DNA from: Bordetella genomosp. 1
GTDB lineage: Bacteria > Pseudomonadota > Gammaproteobacteria > Burkholderiales > Burkholderiaceae_B
Assembly: GCF_002261335.1 (NCBI RefSeq)
Contig: NZ_NEVL01000002.1
Span: 496,001 to 560,000 of the forward strand
Length of the DNA stretch: 64,000 bases
Reading direction: 5' to 3'
Below, piece after piece: positions 35,773 to 43,229 of the stretch. The first letter of the stretch is position 1. Every line of letters starts with the position of its first letter. The translations under genes and the position numbers were made by a program. The notes under the pieces are model-generated. The model did not search any database. It had not been told where the DNA came from and worked only from the letters and a program-made list of their open reading frames with translations.

Positions 35773-36909
35773 TCAGGGGCCGCCGCGGCGGAACGGCGTG
35801 TGCGCTTCCAGCTCGCCGCGATAGGCATCGACCGCGCGCGTCTCATCGCCCAGGAATTCGTCGATCGCGGCCTCGAAGCGCGGGTCGGCGATCCAGTGCG
35901 CCGAGCAGGTCGCCACCGGCATCAGGCCGCGCGCCATCTTGTGCTCGCCCTGCGCGCCGCCCTCGAAGGTGTCGAGCCCGTGGCGGATGCAGTACTCGAT
36001 CGCCTGCATGTAGCAGGTCTCGAAGTGCAGGCCGGACACGAACACGCGCGAGCCCCAGTAGCGGCCATACAGCACCTGGCCCCCACGCAGATTGAGCGCC
36101 GCGGCGACCGGCTCGCCGTCGCGTTCGGCCAGCACCAGCACCAGCGAGCCGGGTTGATGCGCGCGCAACCGGTCGAAGAAGGCACGCGTGAGGTAGGGCG
36201 GATTGCCGTGTTCGAGGTAGGTCTGGCAATAGCAGGCATAGAAGAAGTCCAGGTCGGCGTCGCACAGCGCCGGCCCCTCGACGTGGCGGAACGTCACGCC
36301 GGCGGCGGCCACGCGCTTGCGGTCCTGCAGCAGCTTCTTGCGCTTGTCGTGATTGAAGGCGGCCAGGAAGGCGGCCATGTCGGCATAGCCGGCGTTGCGC
36401 CAGTGAAACTGCACGCCTTCGCGCACCAGGCAGCCGGCGCGGGCCAGGGCGTCGCGGTCGGCCGCGTCGGGAAACAGCACGTGCAGCGACGACACCTTGA
36501 GTTCGCGCGCCAGCCCCACCAGGGCCTCGGCCAGCGCGTCGCGCACCGCCGCGTCGCGCGCCAGCAGCCGGCGGCCGGGCACCGGCGTGAACGGCACCGC
36601 CGCCAGCAGCTTGGGGTAGTAGCGCAGGCCGTGGCGATGGTAGGCGTCGGCCCAGGCGTAGTCGAACACGTACTCGCCGCGCGAATGCGCCTTGAGATAG
36701 AGCGGCACCGCGCCGGCCAGGGCCTCGCCCGCGCGCAGCACGAGGTAGTAGGGCGTCCAGCCGGTCTGCGGCGTGGCGCAGCCGGTCTCGTGCAGGGCGT
36801 GCAGATAGGCATGGCTCAGGCAGGGCTGCCCGCCTGCCAGCGCATCCCATTCTGCCGGGTCGATGCCGGCGAGCGAGGATTCGACGGCGAGGCGGTAAGC
36901 GGTGTCCAT
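35773..36909 (-). CDS. GNAT/FemAB-like acyltransferase (DUF482)
   Basis: A 378-residue protein with the DUF482/FemAB-like fold. Typical segments are ALAGGQPCLSHAYLHALHETGCA, GWTPYYLVLRAGEALAGAVPLYLKAHSRGEYVFDYAWADAY, LAAFNHDKRKKLLQDRKRVAAAGV, YLEHGNPPYLTRAFFDRL, GGQVLYGRYWGS and the C-terminal GLDTFEGGAQGEHKMARGLMP. Family members transfer aminoacyl groups or modify peptides and amino acids. It is convergent with the DUF1854 gene, and related genes are often next to cyanophycin genes, which would fit chemistry on aspartate/arginine dipeptides; this is inference. The start ATG at 36909 is supported by family similarity beginning at MDTAYRLAV. Confidence 0.87.
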   Translation of the reverse strand: MDTAYRLAVESSLAGIDPAEWDALAGGQPCLSHAYLHALHETGCATPQTGWTPYYLVLRAGEALAGAVPLYLKAHSRGEYVFDYAWADAYHRHGLRYYPKLLAAVPFTPVPGRRLLARDAAVRDALAEALVGLARELKVSSLHVLFPDAADRDALARAGCLVREGVQFHWRNAGYADMAAFLAAFNHDKRKKLLQDRKRVAAAGVTFRHVEGPALCDADLDFFYACYCQTYLEHGNPPYLTRAFFDRLRAHQPGSLVLVLAERDGEPVAAALNLRGGQVLYGRYWGSRVFVSGLHFETCYMQAIEYCIRHGLDTFEGGAQGEHKMARGLMPVATCSAHWIADPRFEAAIDEFLGDETRAVDAYRGELEAHTPFRRGGP

Positions 36910-36991
36910 GGCGCAATGATAAAGTCTGCGCGTGACTTGGCGCGGCATGACCGCGTCGGGTCGATGGCTTCCCGGTATTGGCGGAACTTTC

Positions 36992-37810
36992 ATGAATGCA
37001 GCGACCCCGCAGCCCACGTTGCGGTCCCAGGCGCTGGCGGCGCTGTGCGCCGCCGAGTGGCCCGACAAACTCGCGGCGGTGGCCGCCATCGACGACACCC
37101 TGCCGGCGGGCGCCGAGCTGGCGCTGGCCGAGCCGGCCGGCCTGCCGGGGCGCCCGCGCGCGCCCGAGCAGGTGCCGCCCGCGCAGGTGCGCCAGCGCTC
37201 GGTGCAGACGCCCGCAGGCCGGGCGGCGCTGCTGCACGCCCTGGCCCACATCGAATTCAACGCGATCAACCTGGCACTGGACGCGATCTGGCGTTACGCC
37301 GGCCTGCCCGACGCCTTCTATCGCGACTGGCTCGGCGTGGCCCGCGAAGAGGCCTGTCACTTCGACCTGCTCAACCGCCATCTGGCCACGCTGGGTCATG
37401 GCTACGGCGATTTCCCGGCGCACAACGGCCTGTGGGACATGGCCGAACGGACCCGCGGCGACCTGCTGGCGCGGCTGGCGCTGGTGCCGCGCACGCTGGA
37501 GGCGCGCGGCCTCGACGCCTCGCCGCCGATCCGCGACAAGCTCGCCCGCGCCGGCGACGCGCAGGGCGCCGCCATCCTGGAGATCATCCTGCGCGACGAG
37601 ATCGGCCACGTGGCCATCGGCAATCGCTGGTATCGCCATTTCTGCGCCGAACGCGGCCTCGATCCCGTGTCGCAATACGGCGTGCTGGCGCGCCAGTACG
37701 ACGCCCCGCGGCTGCGCGGCCCCTTCAATCTCGAGGCGCGCCGCGCCGCCGGTTTCGACGAGGCCGAGCTGGCCGAACTCGCGGCGGGCATGCCGGAGCG
37801 CGCGTCATGA
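36992..37810 (+). CDS. DUF455 ferritin-like domain protein
   Basis: A 272-residue helical-bundle protein. Residues expected to form a di-iron site appear in order: HIEFNAINLALD (Glu88), REEACHFDLLNRH (Glu119/Glu120 and His123) and RDEIGHVAIGNRW (Glu203 and His206). The spacing fits MiaE-like/DUF455 ferritin-like proteins, which are possible oxygen-activating enzymes. The ATG at 36992 is chosen because similarity begins there. It is divergent from the acyltransferase and overlaps the MOSC gene by four bases (ATGA), so the two are co-translated. The substrate is unknown. Confidence 0.88.
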   Translation: MNAATPQPTLRSQALAALCAAEWPDKLAAVAAIDDTLPAGAELALAEPAGLPGRPRAPEQVPPAQVRQRSVQTPAGRAALLHALAHIEFNAINLALDAIWRYAGLPDAFYRDWLGVAREEACHFDLLNRHLATLGHGYGDFPAHNGLWDMAERTRGDLLARLALVPRTLEARGLDASPPIRDKLARAGDAQGAAILEIILRDEIGHVAIGNRWYRHFCAERGLDPVSQYGVLARQYDAPRLRGPFNLEARRAAGFDEAELAELAAGMPERAS

Positions 37811-38499
37811 GCGGCCACACGATCCTCACCGTGCTGGCCGGACCGGTCGCGCCGCTGGGCGACAGCGGCAAGACCAGCGCCATCGCCAAGCACGCGCTGG
37901 CGGCGCCGGTGGCGGTCGGCCCGCTGGGGCTGGCGGGCGACGAGCAGGCCGACCCGCGCTTTCACGGCGGGCCGGAAAAGGCCGTGCATCACTACGCCTA
38001 CGAGCACTATCCGTTCTGGCAGCAGGCGCTCGGCGCGCGCGAGGTGCTGACGCGGCCCGGCGCCTTCGGCGAGAACATCAGCACCGTCGGCCTGACCGAA
38101 CGCGAGGTCTGCATCGGCGACATCTATCGCTGCGGCACGCTGGTGTTGCAGGTGTCGCAGGCGCGCCAGCCCTGCTGGAAGCTCGACGTGCGTTTCGCGC
38201 ACAAGGGCATGGCCGCCGAGGTGCAGCGCAGCGGCCTGACGGGCTGGTATTACCGGGTGCTGGAGCCGGGCACGCTGCACGCGGGCGCGCAGCTCGAACG
38301 CGTCGCGCGGCCGCGGCCCGGCTGGACGCTGGCACGCATCCAGGACCTGCTCAACCGGCGCGTGGTCGACGGCGCGGCGCTGGCCCAGCTGGCCGACATG
38401 CCGGAGCTCTCGCCCAACTGGCGCGCGCTGTTCGCGAAACGGCGCGAGGCCGGCGTGGCCGAAGACTGGAACCGGCGCCTGCGGGGTGACGGCTTGTGA
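37807..38499 (+). CDS. MOSC domain-containing protein (YiiM-like)
   Basis: A 230-residue protein of the MOSC family. Signatures are LGLAGDEQADPRFHGGPEKAVHHYAYEHYPFW, GAFGENISTVGLTEREVCIGDIYRCGTLVLQVSQARQPCWKL (with the conserved cysteine) and TGWYYRVLEPG. MOSC domains bind molybdenum cofactor or carry sulfur; YiiM-like members detoxify N-hydroxylated compounds. The C terminus has the extra 3-alpha domain seen in YiiM (TLARIQDLLNRRVVDGAALAQLADMPELSPNWRALFAKR). It is co-translated with the DUF455 gene. Confidence 0.92.
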   Translation: MSGHTILTVLAGPVAPLGDSGKTSAIAKHALAAPVAVGPLGLAGDEQADPRFHGGPEKAVHHYAYEHYPFWQQALGAREVLTRPGAFGENISTVGLTEREVCIGDIYRCGTLVLQVSQARQPCWKLDVRFAHKGMAAEVQRSGLTGWYYRVLEPGTLHAGAQLERVARPRPGWTLARIQDLLNRRVVDGAALAQLADMPELSPNWRALFAKRREAGVAEDWNRRLRGDGL

Positions 38500-38534
38500 C
38501 ACCGCGGGGCGGGGGCTGCGTTTAGAATCAGCGC

Positions 38535-39791
38535 ATGAACCGACCCGTCCAACGCCGCTTCCTTTCCCGCCGCGCCGCCGGCGCCGCGCTCGCCGCCGCG
38601 CTCTCCGCCGCGATCCTGCCCGCCGCGCAGGCACAGAGCACCGCCCAGCCGCCCAGCGATGCCGACCTCAAGGCCTACGCCACCTGCCTGGGCCAGTTGC
38701 GCCCCGACGCGCTGAAGGCCGGCGTGAGCGGCGCCACGTTCGACACCTACACGCAGGGCATCACGCCCGACATGTCCATCCTCGAGCTGCTCGATGCGCA
38801 GCCCGAATTCAAGACGCCGATCTGGGACTACCTGGCCAGCCTGGTCGATGCCGAGCGCATCCACGACGGCGAGCAGGGCCTGGAGCAATGGTCCAAGGAG
38901 CTGGCCCGCATCCAGACGCAATACGGCGTGGACCCCGCGACGGTGGTCGCCGTGTGGGGGGTGGAAAGCAATTTCGGCAAGAACCTCGGCGGACGCCCGC
39001 TGCTGCAGTCGCTGTCCACGCTCTCGTGCTTCGGCCGCCGCCAGGCCTATTTCCGCGGCGAGTTCTTCGCCACGCTCAAGATCATCCAGGACGAGCACGT
39101 CAAGCCCGAGCGCCTCAATGGCTCCTGGGCCGGCGCCTTCGGCCAGACGCAATTCATGCCGTCCACCTATCTGCGCCTTGCGGTGGACTTCGATGGCGAC
39201 GGCCGCCGCGACCTGGTCGACAGCGTGCCCGACGCGCTGGCCTCGACCGCCAACTTCCTCAAGCGTGCCGGCTGGAACAACGACATCCCCTGGGGCTTCG
39301 AAGTGACCCTGCCCAGCGGCCTGGACACCAGCGGCGCGGGCCGGCGCAACAAGAAGCCCATGTCGCAGTGGGCGGCGGCCGGCATCAAGCGCGCCAACGG
39401 CCGCGCGCTGCCGGCCGGCGAGCTGCAGGCCGGGCTGCTCCTGCCGGCGGGCCCGCAGGGCCCCGCGTTCCTGGTCACGAAGAATTTCGACGCGCTTTAT
39501 TCGTATAACGCGGCGGAGAGCTACGGCCTGGCGATCGCGCACTTGTCGGACCGCCTGCGAGGCGGCATGCCCTTCGTGCGCGCCTGGCCCACCGACGATC
39601 CCGGCCTGTCGCGCGCCGAGCGCCGCGAGATCCAGGAGCTGCTGGTGGCGCGCGGCTACGACATCGGCAAGCCCGACGGCGTGATCGGCACCCGCACGCG
39701 CCAGGCGCTGCAGCAGGTGCAGCGCGAGCTGGGCCTGCCCGACGACGGCCGCGCCGGCCAGAAGACGCTGAAGGCGCTGCGCCAGCAGTGA
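38535..39791 (+). CDS. Lytic murein transglycosylase, MltB family
   Basis: A 418-residue periplasmic enzyme that cleaves the MurNAc-GlcNAc bond of peptidoglycan to give 1,6-anhydro ends. It has a signal peptide (FLSRRAAGAALAAALSAAILPAAQAQ), an SLT_2/MltB catalytic domain (about 45-335; catalytic Glu144 in WGVESNFG; GAFGQTQFMPSTYLRLAVDFDGDGRRDL) and a C-terminal peptidoglycan-binding_1 domain (LVARGYDIGKPDGVIGTRTRQALQQVQRELGLPDDG). No lipobox is seen, so it is soluble, closer to the MltB paralogues with a PGB domain. It stands alone after the MOSC gene. Confidence 0.94.
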   Translation: MNRPVQRRFLSRRAAGAALAAALSAAILPAAQAQSTAQPPSDADLKAYATCLGQLRPDALKAGVSGATFDTYTQGITPDMSILELLDAQPEFKTPIWDYLASLVDAERIHDGEQGLEQWSKELARIQTQYGVDPATVVAVWGVESNFGKNLGGRPLLQSLSTLSCFGRRQAYFRGEFFATLKIIQDEHVKPERLNGSWAGAFGQTQFMPSTYLRLAVDFDGDGRRDLVDSVPDALASTANFLKRAGWNNDIPWGFEVTLPSGLDTSGAGRRNKKPMSQWAAAGIKRANGRALPAGELQAGLLLPAGPQGPAFLVTKNFDALYSYNAAESYGLAIAHLSDRLRGGMPFVRAWPTDDPGLSRAERREIQELLVARGYDIGKPDGVIGTRTRQALQQVQRELGLPDDGRAGQKTLKALRQQ

Positions 39792-39851
39792 GGCAAGGGC
39801 GAGGCCGCGGCCTGCGGGCCGGGGCCGGCCCTGCGTTCTTTCTGCCGCGTC

Positions 39852-39893
39852 TAGCCGGCCGCACCTGGCCGGCCGCACCTAGCCGGCCGCACG
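39852..39893 (+). repeat. Three tandem copies of a 14-bp repeat
   Basis: TAGCCGGCCGCACC, TGGCCGGCCGCACC and TAGCCGGCCGCACG stand head to tail at 39852-39893, about 100 bp before the YidB-like gene. Each copy contains a GGCCGGCC-like or GCCGGC palindrome. The function is unknown; it may be a slippage-generated array. Confidence 0.85.
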
Positions 39894-39991
39894 AATCGTT
39901 GCAAATTCGGATGGGGGCGGGAGGATGGCGCGCGGCGTCGCGCGCTAGACTGCGGCTGTCGGGGGCTTGCCCCGTTCTCGAGGAGCGCATC

Positions 39992-40417
39992 ATGAGTCTG
40001 TTGGACACGCTTTCTTCGCTGGCCGGGGGCAATGGCTCATCCGGCGGCGCCGCCTCTCTGATTCCCGCGCTGATCGAGCAGATCAACAATTACCCGGGCG
40101 GGCTGTCGGGTCTCATCGAGCGGTTCCAGAAGGGCGGGCTCGGTGAGGTGGTGGCCTCGTGGATCGGCACCGGGCCCAACCAGCCGGTTTCCACCGAGCA
40201 GCTCGACGCCGTGCTGGAGCCCGGCATGGTCGACGCCGTGGCCAACCGCACCGGCGAATCGCGCGGCGACGTGCTGAGCCAGCTCGCCACGCTGCTGCCC
40301 AAGCTCGTCGACCAGGCTACGCCCGACGGCGCGCTGGCCGCCGGCCAGGGGCTTGACCCGGCCAAGCTGCTGGGCTCGCTGGCCGGCCTGCTCAACGGGC
40401 GCGGCCAGGCCGGCTGA
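39992..40417 (+). CDS. YidB family protein (DUF937)
   Basis: The 141-residue protein begins MSLLDTLSSLAGGNGSSGG and matches YidB/DUF937: LIPALIEQINNYPGGLSGLIERFQKGGLGEVVASWIGTGPNQPVSTEQL followed by GRGDVLSQLATLLPKLVDQATPDG-type sequence. The family is widespread and uncharacterised. The ATG at 39992 follows CGAGGAG. It is convergent with the universal stress protein gene, six bases away, without an obvious terminator. Confidence 0.9.
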   Translation: MSLLDTLSSLAGGNGSSGGAASLIPALIEQINNYPGGLSGLIERFQKGGLGEVVASWIGTGPNQPVSTEQLDAVLEPGMVDAVANRTGESRGDVLSQLATLLPKLVDQATPDGALAAGQGLDPAKLLGSLAGLLNGRGQAG

Positions 40418-40423
40418 GACCGC

Positions 40424-41278
40424 TCAGCGCAGGATCAGCAGGTTCACGGCCGCCTGGTTGAGCAGCGCGGTCGTGGTGCTGCCCAGCACCAGTTGGCGGA
40501 TGCGCGAATGGCCATAGGCGCCCATCACCAGCAGGTCCATCGCCTGCTCGGTGGCGTGGCGCAACAGCTGCGGCGCGGGCTCGCCGTCGAGCAGCACGCC
40601 CTCGGCCGCGAAGCCCGCCTGCACCAGCGTGCTGCGCGCCCATTGCAGCGCATCGCTGCCGTCCTTGCCGTCAGATTGCACCACCACGATCTGGCAGGCC
40701 AGGCCGGTGAGCAGCGGGCTGCGGCTCACGGCCTCGACGGTGTGACGCGAAGTCTCGCTGCCGTCGAAGGCCAGCATGAAGCGGGCAGGGGCGCGGAACG
40801 GCTGGTTCGCCACCAGGATCGGCCGGCGCAACGCGCGCACCGAGGCCTCGAGCTTGTGGTCGGGCAGCAGGCGCGAGCTGCGCGGCGGGCCGCTGTGCGG
40901 CCCCATCACGAAGAGCCGGGTGTCGGCCTCGATCTCCAGCAAGGTGTCCACCAGCAGACCCTGGCGCTGCTTGCCGTCGGTGCGCAGCGCACCCTGGGCG
41001 CGGGCGCGCTCGACCGCCGACTGCAGCCGTTGCTGGCCCTGAGTCCGGGCCAGCTCGAACCGGCGTTTGTCGAGTTCGGCCAGCTCGAGCAGCAGGGTTT
41101 CCTGGGCGCCCATCCAGATGCCGCCGCTGAGGTCCGTGATCGGCGCCGCATCGGGCTGGTACTCGAGCACGTGCAGGAATTCCAGGTCGGTGTCCAGGCG
41201 CTGGGCAGCCCAGATGGCGTGGTCGCAGACATCCTCGGCACGCGGGGTGTCGGCAATGCAGGCAATGACATATTTCAT
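40424..41278 (-). CDS. Universal stress protein, tandem UspA domains
   Basis: The 284-residue protein has two Usp domains. The first (MKYVIACIADTPRAEDVCDHAIWAA ... LFVMGPHSGPPRSSRLLPDHKLEASVRALRRPILV) lacks a clear ATP-binding loop. The second (ARFMLAFDGSETSRHTVEAVSRSP ... LLVMGAYGHSRIRQLVLGSTTTALL) has the full G-2x-G-9x-G-S/T ATP-binding pattern. Such proteins act in stress survival. The ATG at 41278 follows GAGGAG. A good sigma-70-like promoter lies upstream on the minus strand (TTGCAC, 17 bp, GATAGT), giving a leader of about 155 nt. Confidence 0.92.
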   Translation of the reverse strand: MKYVIACIADTPRAEDVCDHAIWAAQRLDTDLEFLHVLEYQPDAAPITDLSGGIWMGAQETLLLELAELDKRRFELARTQGQQRLQSAVERARAQGALRTDGKQRQGLLVDTLLEIEADTRLFVMGPHSGPPRSSRLLPDHKLEASVRALRRPILVANQPFRAPARFMLAFDGSETSRHTVEAVSRSPLLTGLACQIVVVQSDGKDGSDALQWARSTLVQAGFAAEGVLLDGEPAPQLLRHATEQAMDLLVMGAYGHSRIRQLVLGSTTTALLNQAAVNLLILR

Positions 41279-41584
41279 GGCCGTCTCCTCGGGCGCATGA
41301 CGGCGGGCGGGTAAAGCGCGGTCCGCCCGTCGGCCTCCGGCAGCAGCGCCGGCCTCGCGGCTCGGCCGAACCGGCGGAGGCGGGCGCCCGGCCGCTCGCG
41401 GTTCGTTCCGGGTGTGCCGGGTGTCCCGAGTCGTCCCTCTTACTATCGTGCGTTCCGCGCCACGGTGCAAGCCCGTATCCGGCCCGATCCTCCGGGTTTA
41501 TGCGATTACGACGATCGGGGCATACCATTGGCGCGCCCTGGCGGCTATGATCGAGGGTTTGTGTGTTGCCTGGCCGACAGCGTT
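41279..41584. other. Divergent intergenic region usp / diguanylate cyclase
   Basis: 306 bp without a gene. It holds the usp promoter at 41442-41470 (minus). The part before the cyclase (41471-41584) contains no strong promoter that could be named. Confidence 0.5.
41442..41470 (-). promoter_or_regulatory. Sigma-70-like promoter of the usp gene
   Basis: Read on the minus strand: TTGCAC (41470-41465), a 17-bp spacer, then GATAGT (41447-41442). It agrees well with -35/-10 consensus and spacing and points at the usp gene starting at 41278. Confidence 0.6.
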
Positions 41585-43141
41585 ATGCGCCAACTCGATC
41601 TTCGTCACCTGGTTCTCGGGTTGAGCATTGTTTCCCTGCTGCTGGGCCTGGCGGGCGCCCTCTATGCCAGCACGGTCGTGCAACGCGACATCCTGGCCAG
41701 CAGCACCCTCGAAGACAATCGCGTGTTCGCCCAGAAGCTCGCGCATACGGCCGACGTCTTCCTGCGCAACGCCTTGTCGGATCTCGCCTATGGCGCCACC
41801 ACCATCGGCGCGGCCGACGCCCGGCCCGACGTGGTCGAGGCGGAGCTGCGCCGCATGCGCAGCCAGGGCACCGACTTCAATGCCGTGGCCTTCGTGCGCG
41901 CCGACGGCGTCATCACCGCGCAGGCCCCGCCCTCGGCCAACGTGCCGCGCCGCGCCCGCGCGGCCCAGACCGAAAAGGCGCTGAACAGCCGCGAGGCGCG
42001 CATCAGCGCCCCCTTCATCACCGATTCCGGCCGCTGGGTCGTGTCGATCTCCCAGCCGGTGTTCCTGGCCGACGGCAGCTATGGCGGCATGGTGCTCGGC
42101 GCGCTGTTCCTGCACGAGCCCAACGGCCTGAGCGAGTTGCTCGGCGAGCAGGAGCATCGCAACGGCACGCAGCACTACGTGGTGGACGCGCAGGGCGTGG
42201 TGCTCTATCACCCCAAGTACGAAACCGTGGGCGCGCCGCTCGGCGAGACCCCCGTGGTGGCCGCGCTCATGCGCGGCGAGGAGGGCGCGATGCGGCTCGA
42301 CGGCCCCGGCGACGGCGACCTGCTGGCCGGCTACGCGCTGGTGCGCACGGCCCATTGGGGCCTGGTGGTGCAGCGGCCGGTCGACGCGGTGCTGGCGCGC
42401 GCGCCGCAGCTGGTGCGCCAGACCCTGTTCCTTTCGCTGCCCTGGCTGTGCCTGTCGATCCTGTGCGTATGGTGGCTGGCCAACCGCATCGTGCGGCCGC
42501 TGTCGCGCCTGGCCGCCGTGGCCATCGACCTGGACCAGTTCCGCGCGCCGCGCCGGATCGAGGCCATCAGCGCCTGGTATCGCGAGGCCGACCAGATCAA
42601 GCGCTCGCTGGCGGCCGCGCGCCGCCGCATCGGCAACAAATTCGACCGGCTGCGCCAGGACAGCCTGACCGACGCCCTGACCGGCACGCTCAACCGCCGC
42701 GGCCTCGACCAGTTCCTGTCGCACGAGCTGCCGCTGGCCGCGCCGGTGGGGGTGCTGGCGATCGACATCGACCTCTTCAAGTCGGTCAACGACGAGCACG
42801 GCCACGCCGCCGGCGACACCGTGCTGCAGGGGATCGCGGCCCTGCTGGTCAAGCGCGCCCGCAGCCACGACATCGTCGGCCGCCTGGGCGGCGAGGAATT
42901 CGTGATGCTGCTGCCGGGTGCCACGCACGAAGTGTCGCTGCGGGTGGCCGAGCGGATCCGCGCCGACATCGAGGGCTTCCAGGCCATTCCGCAGGGCGCG
43001 CGCACCGTGTCGGTGGGCGTGGCCGCCTACCCGCAGGACGGCGCGACGCTGGCCGAGGCGCTGGGCCGGGCCGACCAGGCGCTCTATCGCGCCAAGGCCG
43101 AGGGCCGCAACCGCGTCTGCTCGGCGCACGAGCTGGGCTGA
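41585..43141 (+). CDS. Membrane diguanylate cyclase with Cache-type sensor
   Basis: A 518-residue protein that would make cyclic di-GMP. An N-terminal membrane helix (VLGLSIVSLLLGLAGALYAS) is followed by a periplasmic double-Cache sensor (about 35-285, with GRWVVSISQPVFLADGSYGGMVLGALFL), then a second helix (LFLSLPWLCLSILCVWWLA), a HAMP-like linker and a GGDEF domain. The active site is GGEEF (435-439) and the product-inhibition I-site RSHD (426-429) is present, so it should be an active, feedback-inhibited cyclase. It is followed after 88 bp by a paralogue of the same layout. Confidence 0.94.
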   Translation: MRQLDLRHLVLGLSIVSLLLGLAGALYASTVVQRDILASSTLEDNRVFAQKLAHTADVFLRNALSDLAYGATTIGAADARPDVVEAELRRMRSQGTDFNAVAFVRADGVITAQAPPSANVPRRARAAQTEKALNSREARISAPFITDSGRWVVSISQPVFLADGSYGGMVLGALFLHEPNGLSELLGEQEHRNGTQHYVVDAQGVVLYHPKYETVGAPLGETPVVAALMRGEEGAMRLDGPGDGDLLAGYALVRTAHWGLVVQRPVDAVLARAPQLVRQTLFLSLPWLCLSILCVWWLANRIVRPLSRLAAVAIDLDQFRAPRRIEAISAWYREADQIKRSLAAARRRIGNKFDRLRQDSLTDALTGTLNRRGLDQFLSHELPLAAPVGVLAIDIDLFKSVNDEHGHAAGDTVLQGIAALLVKRARSHDIVGRLGGEEFVMLLPGATHEVSLRVAERIRADIEGFQAIPQGARTVSVGVAAYPQDGATLAEALGRADQALYRAKAEGRNRVCSAHELG

Positions 43142-43229
43142 CACGTCCGCGCAACGGCCGCATGGCGCCGCTCGCGATTGCCACGGTCAGTCGCTATCAT
43201 GGCAAGGTTGCCCCCTCCGCTGCCTGCCT

